This document shows, piece after piece, positions 17,155 to 25,882 of a DNA stretch of 48,697 nt. Under the pieces are notes generated by a model, which saw only the letters and a list, made by a program, of their open reading frames with translations, was not told the origin of the DNA and searched no databases. Origin of the DNA: Acidobacteriota bacterium (GTDB lineage Bacteria > Acidobacteriota > Vicinamibacteria > Vicinamibacterales > UBA2999); contig JAEUQR010000193.1 in assembly GCA_016789705.1 (NCBI GenBank), positions 1 through 48,697 on the forward strand, written 5' to 3'. Made by a program: the position numbers and the translations under genes. The stretch's first letter is position 1. The number at the start of each line of letters is the position of its first letter.

Positions 17155-17856
17155 CTATTCTGTCCCGGATTCCCAGGCCGGCGGCGACGAATGCACGCCC
17201 GGTTCACCGAGCAGCAGGCGATTCTTCGGTGTGATGGCGCCGGGGATGGTCTGCGTCCACACGCGGTAGCCGCGTGCCTCGAGCCGCACGGCGCGCATCG
17301 CGTCGATGGCGAGCGCCAGGTCCATCCAGCCGGTGAGCGGCCCTGCGTCACACGTGTCCGCGTCGTGGCAGCACGGCAGCACCGCAAGGCGCGCGCCCAC
17401 TCGCGCTGCTGCGTCGAGCACCTGGTCGGTGAGCGCGCCACAGGCGTGGCTCGACACGACCATGTCATCCCCCGTGAGGGCGACCTCGCCCAGCGGCCGT
17501 GTCTCGTAGCGCACACGCCCGGCCAGGCGCGGCCACGCGGCTGTGAGCGCGGTGCTGATGGCATCGGCCGAGGGCGGGCGCATGGGATCGACCACGAGCG
17601 CCTCGGGCGAGGTGTCATCGAGCAGCAGCATGACGTGCGCGAGCAGCCCATGGCCGCCCGCGACGTCCACCACGCGTCCGCCGCGGCAGCGCCGGCGCGC
17701 CCGGCGCGCCACTTCCCACGCTTCGTAGAGTTCCTTGCGCGGCAGCACCTCGACGCCGGCGAGGGCGCGGCCGAGACGGTCGAAGAGGCTGTCGCCGGGA
17801 AATCGGCCCAGGTCGTGCCGCGTGAGGCGGTCCTTCGCACCGTGGGAGAACGACAC
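17155..17856 (-). CDS. SAM-dependent methyltransferase (Methyltransf_32-like)
   Basis: A 233-residue cytosolic protein with a Rossmann methyltransferase motif VVDVAGGHGLLAHVMLLL (about 70-87), then MVVSSHACGALTDQVLDAA and VLPCCHD. The SHACG...PCCH combination is seen in the Methyltransf_32/Trm13-like group, several members of which act on RNA, but the substrate here is unknown. The start is assigned to GTG 17856 because no in-frame ATG precedes the conserved region and longer versions run over the divergent gene's promoter. It is 17 bases upstream of the cupin gene, so it may lead that operon. Confidence 0.65.
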   Translation of the reverse strand: MSFSHGAKDRLTRHDLGRFPGDSLFDRLGRALAGVEVLPRKELYEAWEVARRARRRCRGGRVVDVAGGHGLLAHVMLLLDDTSPEALVVDPMRPPSADAISTALTAAWPRLAGRVRYETRPLGEVALTGDDMVVSSHACGALTDQVLDAAARVGARLAVLPCCHDADTCDAGPLTGWMDLALAIDAMRAVRLEARGYRVWTQTIPGAITPKNRLLLGEPGVHSSPPAWESGTE

Positions 17857-17997
17857 GGCGCGTATCGTACTCGACCCGTCGTCACGCCTTCCGTCCCCAC
17901 GATCGTGCGGGGCCGGTTGCGCTTGCGCCGACCCTTGCCGCCCGATCGCCGTCCAATCCGGCACACGTTCCCTACTCGTCAGACCAAGGAGCTGCTC

Positions 17998-18414
17998 ATG
18001 CCTTGCCTGCCCGCACTCGCCGCCATCGTGGTTGCCGCCACCACGGCACTCGCCGCCGCGCAGACGCCCACGCGTCCCGCCGGATCGCTCACCGACGTGA
18101 CCGGCGTGTGGACCATGCTCGTCGAGGGCCATCAGATCGGCCTCGAACTCGAGCAGAAGGGCACGACGGTCGAAGGCGTGATGCTGGCGATGGGCCGGCG
18201 GGTGCTGCTCGTCGGCGAATACGTCGAGCGCACGCTCACACTGAGGGGCGAGCGTCCGGATGACGGCGCCGGGCTCTCGCACGGCGCCGAGCCCGGCAAA
18301 GACGCCCCCGGCCCGATCGTGGCGGCCATGAAGGACGACGGCACCCTCGAAGGGGAACTCTCGACGAGTCGCGGGCGCTCAACATGGACCGGCGAACGGT
18401 TGAAGACGCCCTGA
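17998..18414 (+). CDS. Exported hypothetical protein, small beta-rich
   Basis: A 138-residue protein with a Sec signal peptide (about 1-21, cleavage near AAAQ) and a short beta-strand-rich body (VTGVWTMLVEGHQIGLELEQKG, RTLTLRGERP, TLEGELSTSRGRSTWTGERL). The alternating pattern recalls lipocalin/avidin-like small barrels that recur in acidobacterial secreted proteins, but I do not recognise the family. AAGGAG lies seven bases before the ATG, one of the strongest ribosome sites in the window. It is divergent from the methyltransferase at 17155. No clear promoter hexamers were found in the 141-base gap. Confidence 0.7.
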   Translation: MPCLPALAAIVVAATTALAAAQTPTRPAGSLTDVTGVWTMLVEGHQIGLELEQKGTTVEGVMLAMGRRVLLVGEYVERTLTLRGERPDDGAGLSHGAEPGKDAPGPIVAAMKDDGTLEGELSTSRGRSTWTGERLKTP

Positions 18415-18435
18415 CGGCGGCGTGCCCCGCGGCCG

Positions 18436-18816
18436 TCACTTCACCGGCGCGCCAATCCACCAGGTGATGCCGCTGGCATCGACGACGCCGGCATTGCGGT
18501 GGCCGTACGGCTTGTCTTCCGGCGCGAACTGCGACGTGGCGCCGTGGGTCAGGGCGCGGGCGTAGGCGCCGTCCACGTCGGGCACCCACAAGTAGAGCGC
18601 GCTGCTCATCGCCGGCCACGTGTCGTTGCCCTGACCGATCATCAGCAGCGAGTCGCCGACCACGATCTCGGCGTGCATCACGGTGCCGTCGGGACGGCGG
18701 TCCACGGATTTCTCGGTGGCGCCGAAGGCGGCCGTGAGAAAACGAATCTCGGCGTCGGCGTCGGGAACGACGAGGTAGGGCGTCAGCGTGCGGTAGGTGT
18801 CGAGGGTGTCGGCCAT
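18436..18816 (-). CDS. VOC family protein (PhnB/glyoxalase-like)
   Basis: A 126-residue protein with the paired beta-alpha-beta-beta-beta modules of the vicinal-oxygen-chelate fold: LTPYLVVPDADAEIRFLTAAFGA at the start, HAEIVVGDSLLMIGQ in the middle and DKPYGHRNAGVVDASGITWWI near the end. This is the PhnB-like subgroup, whose members are often annotated as glyoxalase or bleomycin-resistance-like without proven activity. It is cytosolic. It lies directly downstream of the decayed AraC regulator on the same strand, which may once have controlled it. Confidence 0.82.
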   Translation of the reverse strand: MADTLDTYRTLTPYLVVPDADAEIRFLTAAFGATEKSVDRRPDGTVMHAEIVVGDSLLMIGQGNDTWPAMSSALYLWVPDVDGAYARALTHGATSQFAPEDKPYGHRNAGVVDASGITWWIGAPVK

Positions 18817-19138
18817 GTCGGTATCCTGCCGCAGGTCAGGACGCCGGCGATTGCAGAAAATGTGACGAGGTTCGGGAAGGCCGTGCGTCCGCTGCGGTGG
18901 CCGCCGGGCGTCAGCCCGGAGAACTCGCGGAAGTCGTGGACGAAGTGGGCCTGATCGAAATAACCGCAGGCGAGTGCAACCTCGCGCCAGTCGAGATCGA
19001 CGTCCGCGTAAGCGGCCGAGACGGCGCGCTGGAGCGCTTCGCGCTCATGCCGACCGCGCTCGTCACGGCGCCGACCGTGGCGACCCCTGGCCGGCGATCG
19101 AACCGTGCGAGCGCGAACGCCACCGCCGGATGGGTGTT
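18783..19138 (-). pseudogene. Decayed AraC-family regulator (internal deletion and frameshift)
   Basis: Two pieces of one AraC/XylS DNA-binding domain lie in different frames. The first, from about 19138, reads THPAVAFALARFDRRPG then VATVGAVTSAVGMSAKR. The second reads LQRAVSAAYADVDLDW then REVALACGYFDQAHFVHDFR and EFSGLTPG, the second helix-turn-helix. In intact members about 25 residues (the recognition helix of the first HTH and the linker helix) sit between SAKR and QRAV. Here they are missing and the frame changes at the junction, around 19035. Further upstream, to about 19240, another frame holds VRAVVSGLGPRFEIVDTTG, possibly part of the N-terminal domain. This remnant accounts for the 500-base stretch between the VOC and kinase genes, and I see no other gene there. 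Confidence 0.6.
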
Positions 19139-19303
19139 GCGCCCGTGGTGTCGACGATCTCGAACCGCGGCCCAAGGCCGCTCACGACGGCACGGACGGT
19201 AATATCGAGGTGGGCTGGGCTCCGGTCAAATGGCGTCGCTGTAGCGGTGGCCCCGGGACTCCGATTCGCTGGGGTATCGGCCGCCGCGCGCCACGACAGG
19301 CGA

Positions 19304-19309
19304 TAGAAT
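19304..19309 (+). promoter_or_regulatory. -10 hexamer of leaderless kinase gene
   Basis: TAGAAT within GATAGAAT, seven bases before the ATG at 19317. No ribosome site lies between. The same GATAGAAT octamer precedes the DUF2239 gene start at 33921. Confidence 0.45.
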
Positions 19310-19316
19310 CGCCCGC

Positions 19317-21914
19317 ATGTCTGGTCCGATCGACCTGACGCGTCCGCCGAGTGGCCCGTCTTCGGCGAGCGAGCCCGCCGGGGCCGCCTTCACCCCCGGG
19401 CACGTCGTGGCTGGCCGCTACCGCCTCGCCGGCCTGCTTGGGCGCGGCGGGATGGGCGATGTCTATCGCGCCGACGACCTCACGCTCGGGATGCCTGTTG
19501 CGGTGAAGTTCCTGCCGCCCGGCGTTGACCGCGACAGCGTGGCGTTTGGGCGGTTTCGCGACGAAGTGCGGCTGGCTCGCCGCGTGTCACACCCGCATGT
19601 CTGCCGGGTGTTCGACATCGGCGAGGTCGATGGCCGCCACTTCCTGACCATGGAGTTCGTCGACGGCGAGGACCTGGCGACGCTGCTGCGGCGCATCGGG
19701 CGCCTGCCGCTCATCAAGGCGCTGGAGCTCGGGCGCCAGGTCTGCCAGGGGCTCTCGGCGGCGCACCATCAAGGGGTGTTGCATCGCGATCTGAAGCCCG
19801 CCAACGTGATGGTCGACGGTCATGGGCGAGCCCGGATTGCCGACTTCGGCCTGGCCGTCTCGGCGGCCAGCACTGTCCGCGAGCTTGCCGGCACACCTGC
19901 CTACATGGCGCCAGAGCTGCTGTGTGGGGAGTTGGCGTCGGTTCATTCCGACATCTACGCGCTGGGCCTGGTGCTCTACGAGATGGTGACGGGCAGGCAG
20001 GCCTTCGACGCCAGCTCGCTCGATGAGTGGCGTCGCGTACACGCCGAGGCGGTGGCGCCGCCGCCCCGCACCTACGTCGCCGATCTCGACCCGGGCCTCG
20101 ATGCGCTCATCCTCCAGTGCCTGGCAAAAGACCCGACGCATCGGCCCTCCTCGGCTGGCGACGTGGCATTGGCCCTGAGTGGCGGCGATCCGTTCGCGCT
20201 GCTGGCTCCGGGCGAAACGCCATCGCCGGCGATGGTCGCGGCGGCCAACGGCGCCCAGACATCACGCCCCGCCGCCGCCTGGGCCCGCGCTGGCGCCGTC
20301 GTCGCGGCGGTGGTGGCACTCGTGGCAATGGCGCCCTACTCGGCGGACTTCGGCCTGGCGCCAATGACGAAGAGTCCCGACGTGCTGCGCGACCGCGCCA
20401 TCGAGATGGCGCGGCTCGCCGGCTACACCGCCGCAGCAGTGGACGACGCGTGGTGGCTCGAACGCGACTACGCGCTGCTGGCGTGGATGGCCAACACGCT
20501 GCCGTCAACCGACCGCGCGGCGCAACTGCAGGCACTGGGAGCCCCGGTGCTGCTCACCTACCGGCGGGCACACCAGACGCTGGTGCCGACCAGTGAGGGC
20601 TGGCTGCTGACGCCGGATGCCCCGCCGTTGCCGCCGGGCTCCGGCGACCTGCGTGTCGTGGTGGACGGCGCCGCTCGGCTCCGCGAGTTCTCGGCGGCCG
20701 CGGTGCCCGACCCGAGTCATGAGGCCGGTGTCGTCGACGAAGATCTCGTCTTCCGTCTGGCCGACCTCGATCGGTCGCTGTTCGTGGCCGCTGCGCCCTC
20801 CGCGCTGCCGCCCACGGCCTTCGACACGCGGCGCGCGTGGACTGGACCGAGCCGCGCCGTGCCAGCCTTGCCGCTGACCGTGCAGTCCGCGTGGCTCGAC
20901 GGCCGGCTCGTCTGGGCCGACATACGAGGGCCGTGGCAGGGGTCGGCCGCCGCGGCGGTCGCCGCCGCGTCCGGCTCGCGACTCAGCGTAATGTCTTTCA
21001 CCGCGTTCGTGGTCATCGTGCTGGCCGTGTTCGTGGAGCTCGGCCGCCGCAATCTCAGGGCCGGCCGCGGCGACCGCCGCGGTGCGTTCCGCATTGCCTG
21101 TGTGGCCGGCGTGTCGAGCGCCGTGGCTCCTTTGTTTGCCACCCACCTGGACGGTCTCGTCGTGCTGCGCCTCGTGTTCGGCACCTTTGACCGGGCGCTC
21201 GGCTCTGGCGGGGTTGCCTGGCTGGCCTACATTGCACTGGAGCCACTCGTGCGCCGCCAGGCGCCGCGTTTGCTGGTGGGCTGGGCGCGACTACTCGAGG
21301 GGCGTGTCAACGACCCCGCCGTCGCGCGCGACGTGCTGCTGGGACTTGTCACCGGCGCCTGGTGCGCGGTGCTGTTGCACCTGCTGAACATGCTGCCCAC
21401 CTTCATCCTGCTGCGCGGGCAAACGCCCGTTCCAGGCTTCTCGTATGTGTCACGCGGGTCCGAACTGCTTGTCCGGATCGAGCCGGCCGCCGCCATCGTC
21501 GGCGCCCTCGACGGCGGATTGATGCGCGCGTTGTTTCTGTTCATGGCCGTCGCTCTGTTGCGCCGGCTCCTGGGGCCGCGACTCGCGGTCGTGGCGGCCA
21601 TAGGGTTCTTGACGGTCGCCGCCGTCGGCGGCGAGAACCCGCTGCTCGACTTCCCAAGCGCCGTGGTGGTCACCGCGGCCCTCGTGTGGCTGGCATCGGC
21701 GCACGGACTGCTGGCCCTGGTCGCCGCGATGACGGTCAACGGCCTGCTCGGACAGTCCGTGACGGCCAGCATGGAGCCGGCGTGGTACTCAACCACCGCC
21801 TGGGGGGTGATCCTCGGCGTTGTCGCGCTGGCGATCTGGGCGGCGCGTCTGTCGCAGCAGCCTCAGAGCCGGCCCATCATCCCCAGCAGCCCCGTGGTCA
21901 ACCACGGCACGTAG
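19317..21914 (+). CDS. Membrane serine/threonine protein kinase with uncharacterised multi-pass C-terminus
   Basis: An 865-residue protein. The N-terminal kinase domain is complete: glycine loop GRGGMGDVY (42-50), lysine 64 in VAVKFL, HRDLKPANV (catalytic Asp 158), DFG (176-178), APE (198-200). One TM follows near 322-342. Then comes an extracytoplasmic-looking stretch (about 350-555), another TM at about 560-580, and a cluster of further hydrophobic segments to about 850. Residues about 640-680 contain YIALEPLVRRQAPRLLVGWARLL, a segment I associate with acidobacterial kinases but of unknown role. It lacks PASTA, TPR or beta-propeller sensors. The last 52 bases overlap the convergent TRAP permease gene. 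It probably senses a membrane or periplasmic signal and phosphorylates cytosolic targets. Confidence 0.88.
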   Translation: MSGPIDLTRPPSGPSSASEPAGAAFTPGHVVAGRYRLAGLLGRGGMGDVYRADDLTLGMPVAVKFLPPGVDRDSVAFGRFRDEVRLARRVSHPHVCRVFDIGEVDGRHFLTMEFVDGEDLATLLRRIGRLPLIKALELGRQVCQGLSAAHHQGVLHRDLKPANVMVDGHGRARIADFGLAVSAASTVRELAGTPAYMAPELLCGELASVHSDIYALGLVLYEMVTGRQAFDASSLDEWRRVHAEAVAPPPRTYVADLDPGLDALILQCLAKDPTHRPSSAGDVALALSGGDPFALLAPGETPSPAMVAAANGAQTSRPAAAWARAGAVVAAVVALVAMAPYSADFGLAPMTKSPDVLRDRAIEMARLAGYTAAAVDDAWWLERDYALLAWMANTLPSTDRAAQLQALGAPVLLTYRRAHQTLVPTSEGWLLTPDAPPLPPGSGDLRVVVDGAARLREFSAAAVPDPSHEAGVVDEDLVFRLADLDRSLFVAAAPSALPPTAFDTRRAWTGPSRAVPALPLTVQSAWLDGRLVWADIRGPWQGSAAAAVAAASGSRLSVMSFTAFVVIVLAVFVELGRRNLRAGRGDRRGAFRIACVAGVSSAVAPLFATHLDGLVVLRLVFGTFDRALGSGGVAWLAYIALEPLVRRQAPRLLVGWARLLEGRVNDPAVARDVLLGLVTGAWCAVLLHLLNMLPTFILLRGQTPVPGFSYVSRGSELLVRIEPAAAIVGALDGGLMRALFLFMAVALLRRLLGPRLAVVAAIGFLTVAAVGGENPLLDFPSAVVVTAALVWLASAHGLLALVAAMTVNGLLGQSVTASMEPAWYSTTAWGVILGVVALAIWAARLSQQPQSRPIIPSSPVVNHGT

Positions 21915-23773
21915 GTGATGACGAGCACGCCGAAGGCGAGCACGAAGAGCATCGGCAGCGACGCGGCAGCCACCTCCATGAGCGGCTTGCGGAAGCGGTA
22001 CGACGAGAGGAAGAGATTCAGGCCCACGGGCGGCGTGAGATAGCCGAGCTCGAGGTTGGCGATGAAGATGATGCCGAGGTGCACGGGGTGCACGTCGTAG
22101 GCGAGGCCGAGCGGCACGAGCAGCGGCGCCACGACGAACGTGGCGCTGAAGATGTCCATCAGCATGCCGACGACGAGCAGGAAGCCGTTCAGCGCCAGCA
22201 GGAACGTCCACTGGCTGTGGATGTACTGCTGCGTGAGCTCGAGCAGGCGGCCGGGGACGTCCGCGTCGATCATCCAGCTCGTGAGGCCGACGGCGACGCC
22301 GAGAATCAGCAGCACGCCGCCCACCGTGGACGCACACTCGGCGGCGACGCGGCTGATGTCCTTGCCGACGACGAGATCGCGGTGCACGAACACCTGCGTG
22401 AAGAACGCGTAGAGGGCGCCGATGGCGGCCGCTTCCACGGTGGTGGCAAAGCCGCTGAAGAGCGAGCCGACGATGACGACCGGTAGGAGCATCTCCCACT
22501 TCGCGGCCCACAGCGCGGCGCCCGCCTCGCTCATGGCGAACGGCGGCCGGTGCACGTTGTTGGTGATGGCGGCGCGGATGCCCCAGGCCGCCGTCATGCC
22601 GATGAGCAGCAGGCCCGGGACGATGCCGCCGATGAAGAGATCCTCGATGGGCGACTGCGCGACGATGCCGTAGAGAATCAGCGGCAGCGCCGGCGGCAGC
22701 AGCAGACCGAGCGAGCCGGAGGCGGTGAGCAACCCGAGCGAGAACTTCTCACCGTAGCCGTCTTTCACCAGGGCAGGGAAGAGCAGGCCGCCCAGGGCCA
22801 GGATGGTGACGCCCGATCCGCCGGTGAAGACCGTGAAGAACGCGCAGAGCATCGCGCACACGACCGCCGTGCCGCCGGGGAACCAGCCGAAGAGCGCGCG
22901 GAAGACGCGCAGCAGCCGATGCGGCGCGCCACCTTCGGCGAGCAGCACGCCGACGAGCGTGAAGAGCGGAATCGACGCCAGCGTCGGTTTGGTCGACAGC
23001 TGATACGTCTGGATGAGGATGGCCGAGCCCGGCACCCCTTCCGACAGGAACATGATGGCCGCCGCGCCGCCGAGCAGCGCGAAGATCGGCGCACCGGCCA
23101 CGGCGCCGACGAAGAGCGCCAGCAGCCACCACGTGTAGCTCTCCGGACCGCCGGGCAGCGCCACCTGCTGCGCCGCGTCGATGACCGGTGAGAACGGATC
23201 GCTCCAGTTGAAGGGCAGTCCCGCGCCCAGCCACGCGCCCAATGCGGCGCCGGCCACCGCCGCGACGCCCGCCACGGCATGCGAGCGGTACGACGTGCGC
23301 ACGATGCGCCAGGCGAGCACCGCGAAGCCCAGTGGAAGCAGCACTTCGAAGGCCCACACGGGCACACCTTCGGTGATGTTGCGGCCGGCCTCACGTTCGA
23401 GCCGCACCATGTCGATGCCGCTTCGCGCCAGCAGGCCGGCCACTGCGGCGCCCACGAAACCCGCGATCGACTTGGCGCCGATGGCGAGCGGACCAGCGGG
23501 CAGCAGCGACCCGGTGGCGAGGGCGAGCAGACGATCGTCGCGAGCGGCGAGCGCGCCGCCGAGCAGCGCCACGACGAGCGTGAGGTGCTGCACGAACGGC
23601 GTGCCGCCCGGGATGCCGGAATCGAACCGGCGGAGCACGATCTCGGCGATCGGCAGCAGCGTCAGCAGCGCGAGGGTGAGCACGGAGAGCCCGTGCTCGA
23701 CGACGCCGAGGCGTCCGCCGTCGTCGATGCCGCGGGCTTCCGCCGGCGCGCCGGGATCGTGCGTCGCGGTCAC
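21863..23773 (-). CDS. TRAP transporter fused DctQM permease
   Basis: A 636-residue membrane protein. Residues about 20-165 form a four-helix DctQ-like small permease (GGTPFVQHLTLVVALLGGALAARDDRLLAL). About 190-636 is the large DctM permease, with GGAPHRLLRVFRALFGWFPGG, FFTVFTGGSGVTILALGG, GSLGLLLPPALPLILYGI and the final LELGYLTPPVGLNLFL. In many TRAP systems these are separate genes, so this is a natural QM fusion. It uses a sodium gradient to import an organic acid or similar solute delivered by the DctP protein. It overlaps the dctP gene upstream by four bases (ATGA), and its 3' end overlaps the kinase gene by 52 bases. Confidence 0.9.
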   Translation of the reverse strand: MTATHDPGAPAEARGIDDGGRLGVVEHGLSVLTLALLTLLPIAEIVLRRFDSGIPGGTPFVQHLTLVVALLGGALAARDDRLLALATGSLLPAGPLAIGAKSIAGFVGAAVAGLLARSGIDMVRLEREAGRNITEGVPVWAFEVLLPLGFAVLAWRIVRTSYRSHAVAGVAAVAGAALGAWLGAGLPFNWSDPFSPVIDAAQQVALPGGPESYTWWLLALFVGAVAGAPIFALLGGAAAIMFLSEGVPGSAILIQTYQLSTKPTLASIPLFTLVGVLLAEGGAPHRLLRVFRALFGWFPGGTAVVCAMLCAFFTVFTGGSGVTILALGGLLFPALVKDGYGEKFSLGLLTASGSLGLLLPPALPLILYGIVAQSPIEDLFIGGIVPGLLLIGMTAAWGIRAAITNNVHRPPFAMSEAGAALWAAKWEMLLPVVIVGSLFSGFATTVEAAAIGALYAFFTQVFVHRDLVVGKDISRVAAECASTVGGVLLILGVAVGLTSWMIDADVPGRLLELTQQYIHSQWTFLLALNGFLLVVGMLMDIFSATFVVAPLLVPLGLAYDVHPVHLGIIFIANLELGYLTPPVGLNLFLSSYRFRKPLMEVAAASLPMLFVLAFGVLVITYVPWLTTGLLGMMGRL

Positions 23774-24777
23774 TTCGTGCCGCGCGTCTTGCGGAAGGCG
23801 TCGCGCTCGCGCGTCGCCTGGTCGTAGATGTCGGCCGGCACGACGCCGCCCTTCATCGAGGCCGCGAACTTGTCGGCCATCTCACGGAAGCCACGCGTGG
23901 CGGCGGCATCCGGCGCCGTGACCTTCAGGCCGCGCTTCACCATCTCGGCGCGCGCCTGCGTGTCCTGCGCCGGCACGTCCTTGTCGAGGCCGTCCTGCAT
24001 CTTCTTCGCGAGCGCCATGATCTGATCGCGATCGCTCTGCTGGATGGTGTTCCACGCCTTTGCGTCCACCACGGTGCCGCCGGCCAGCGGGCCGACGCCC
24101 AGGTCCAGCATCTCGGGCACGTTGCGGTACCACTGGAAGGCGAGCGTGGCGAGCGGGGTCGAGGGCACGGCATCGAGCAGGCCGGTCATGAGGCCGCTCT
24201 GGATCTCGGTGAAGGGCAGCGGGCGCGGGTTGAAGCCGTTCTGCTTGTAGAGCTGCACGAAGGCGTCTTCCCCGGCCGAGGTGTAGAGGCGCTGCTTCTT
24301 GAGTGCGTCGACGTTCGGCACCGGGCCCTTGCTGAAGAGATACACCCAGCCGGTGTCGCCCCAGTTCAGGAACACGAGCCCCTTGGCTTCGAGCTTCTGC
24401 TTCAGCACCGGCTCGAGCTTGGCGCGCACGGCGCGGTACTCGTCGTAGCTGCTGAAGAACATCGGGATGGCGAAGATGTTGAACGCCGGATCCACCGACG
24501 CCAAGCCGAGGGCCGTAATCGAGGCGGCGTGCTGCCGGCCGATCTTCATGTTCGAGATCATCGTGGCTTCGTCGTCCTGGGCGGCGCCGATGACGCGCAC
24601 CACGACGCGGCCGCCGGTGGCCGTGCGGACCTCGGTTTCGAACTGCTTCAGCGCCTTGTGCCACACGGACCCGAGCGGGGCTGGCGAGGCGAGACGCAGC
24701 GTCGTCTGCGCGCTGGCCACACTGGCGGCGCTCAGGAACAGGAGCGCGGCGATCCACGGGCGGAAGTTGAATGACAT
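23770..24777 (-). CDS. dctP: TRAP transporter substrate-binding protein DctP
   Basis: A 335-residue periplasmic binding protein with a signal peptide (cleavage near ASA|QT) and the DctP fold: TTLRLASPAPLGSVWHKALKQFE at the mature N-terminus, LVFLNWGDTGWVYLFSKGP and QRLYTSAGEDAFVQLYK in the hinge region, and LPFTEIQSGLMTGLLDAVPSTP for the second lobe. The residue equivalent to the carboxylate-binding arginine of sialic or C4-dicarboxylate binders is not obvious, so the ligand cannot be named. The gene sits between the TatT lipoprotein gene and the fused permease and is translationally coupled to the latter. Confidence 0.9.
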   Translation of the reverse strand: MSFNFRPWIAALLFLSAASVASAQTTLRLASPAPLGSVWHKALKQFETEVRTATGGRVVVRVIGAAQDDEATMISNMKIGRQHAASITALGLASVDPAFNIFAIPMFFSSYDEYRAVRAKLEPVLKQKLEAKGLVFLNWGDTGWVYLFSKGPVPNVDALKKQRLYTSAGEDAFVQLYKQNGFNPRPLPFTEIQSGLMTGLLDAVPSTPLATLAFQWYRNVPEMLDLGVGPLAGGTVVDAKAWNTIQQSDRDQIMALAKKMQDGLDKDVPAQDTQARAEMVKRGLKVTAPDAAATRGFREMADKFAASMKGGVVPADIYDQATRERDAFRKTRGTK

Positions 24778-24804
24778 GGCGACCTATGTCCTCGAGGAGG
24801 CGGG

Positions 24805-25785
24805 TTAGCGGAACGACAGCGGCACGGGCGTATGCGGCACGGGAGGCGCCACCGCCAGGCGGGGCGCTGTCATGGAATGCGCAGAGGCGTCGGTGAAGAG
24901 CTCATCGACGCGCGATTGGAGGATGCGGGCGCGCTTCTGGGCGATGAGCGTGGCCAGGCGATTGTTCGGCACGTCGTCGGGGTTCACCGCGAGCGCCTGT
25001 TCGAGCAGCTTCTCGAACTCTTCCTTGTTATTGGCCGGCTGGGCCACGCTCGCCGCCATCGCGACGTAGGCCGACGCCGACTTGCCCTTCGAGAGCGCGA
25101 CGGCGCGTTCGAAGTGCGTGCGGGCGCGGGCGGCATCGCCGCCCATCGAGGGCGACATGCCGTCCAGGGTGATGAACACCTCGTGGATGGCGCCGTCGGC
25201 GTAGTCTTCGTCGATCTGGAGGGCGCGTTCCATGAGCGTGCGGACGACGGGGAAGTCGGCCACCAGGTCCGGCTGGTCCACGCCCACGGCGATCGCCGAG
25301 CCCCAGGAGGCACCCAGCCAGTAGAGTTCGTCGACATCGAACTTCGTCGTGCCGAGGGCGGTGGCCGGGTCTTTCGCCAGCGCCTCGCGCAGTCCGGGCC
25401 GCCGCAGTTCCGCGCGCCGCATGCAGTAGTCGCGTCCCCGCAAGTAGAGACGACGGGCCCGCGCCTTCAGCCGTTCGCTCTCCTCGTAGTTCGTCGACTC
25501 GATGGCTTCGGCGTCGAGCTGCACGAAGGCGTTCGCGTACGACGTGAAGCCCGAGCAGGCCGTGAGCAGCATCCCCTTGTGCTTCGGGGAGGCCTGCAGC
25601 AGCGACTCGAGCGTCTTGAGTGAGAAGGGCAGCGCCGCCTTGATGAGCTCCGGGTCGTCGTCGGTGGTGTAGACGGACGGCCCAGGCGCCGACAGCGTGT
25701 CGCCTAACTTGTTGACGGCAAAGGTCTTGACCGAGCAGCCCGTGAGCGAAACCGCCGCCAGGGCCACCACGGCCGCCTGCCGCAT
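24805..25785 (-). CDS. TatT-like lipoprotein, TRAP-associated
   Basis: A 326-residue lipoprotein. The N-terminus MRQAAVVALAAVSLTGC is a lipobox signal with the acylated cysteine at position 17. The body is helical and repeat-like (KTLESLLQASPKHKGMLL, GRDYCMRRAELRRPGLREALA, LYWLGASWGSAIAVG, DGAIHEVFITLDG), matching the TRAP-associated T-component (TatT, TPR-like) known from Treponema pallidum. TatT trimers bind DctP and are thought to pass ligands. The ATG at 25785 was chosen because a -10-like TATCCT lies at 25825-25830. An in-frame GTG at 25821 is possible but would lie upstream of that start site. It is the first gene of the TRAP operon. Confidence 0.85.
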   Translation of the reverse strand: MRQAAVVALAAVSLTGCSVKTFAVNKLGDTLSAPGPSVYTTDDDPELIKAALPFSLKTLESLLQASPKHKGMLLTACSGFTSYANAFVQLDAEAIESTNYEESERLKARARRLYLRGRDYCMRRAELRRPGLREALAKDPATALGTTKFDVDELYWLGASWGSAIAVGVDQPDLVADFPVVRTLMERALQIDEDYADGAIHEVFITLDGMSPSMGGDAARARTHFERAVALSKGKSASAYVAMAASVAQPANNKEEFEKLLEQALAVNPDDVPNNRLATLIAQKRARILQSRVDELFTDASAHSMTAPRLAVAPPVPHTPVPLSFR

Positions 25786-25824
25786 GCGCAGGGAAGGAAA
25801 GGCCTGAAGTACCAACGTCACTTC

Positions 25825-25830
25825 AGGATA
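25825..25830 (-). promoter_or_regulatory. Candidate -10 element of the TRAP operon
   Basis: TATCCT on the minus strand, 39 bases upstream of the lipoprotein ATG, within a short AT-richer patch (GGTTTTTTCGTCTATCC). It supports the downstream ATG as start. No clear -35 was found. Confidence 0.35.
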
Positions 25831-25882
25831 GACGAAAAAACCGGCCGGTTGGATACCTGCCGGCCACGGCCGGGCTCGGCCC

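Noticed and set aside
18783-19175. Intact AraC regulator of 130 residues
   Set aside because: The frame has an AraC second HTH only. Its N-terminus is Arg/Gly-rich nonsense, while the first HTH lies in another frame, so it is called a pseudogene.
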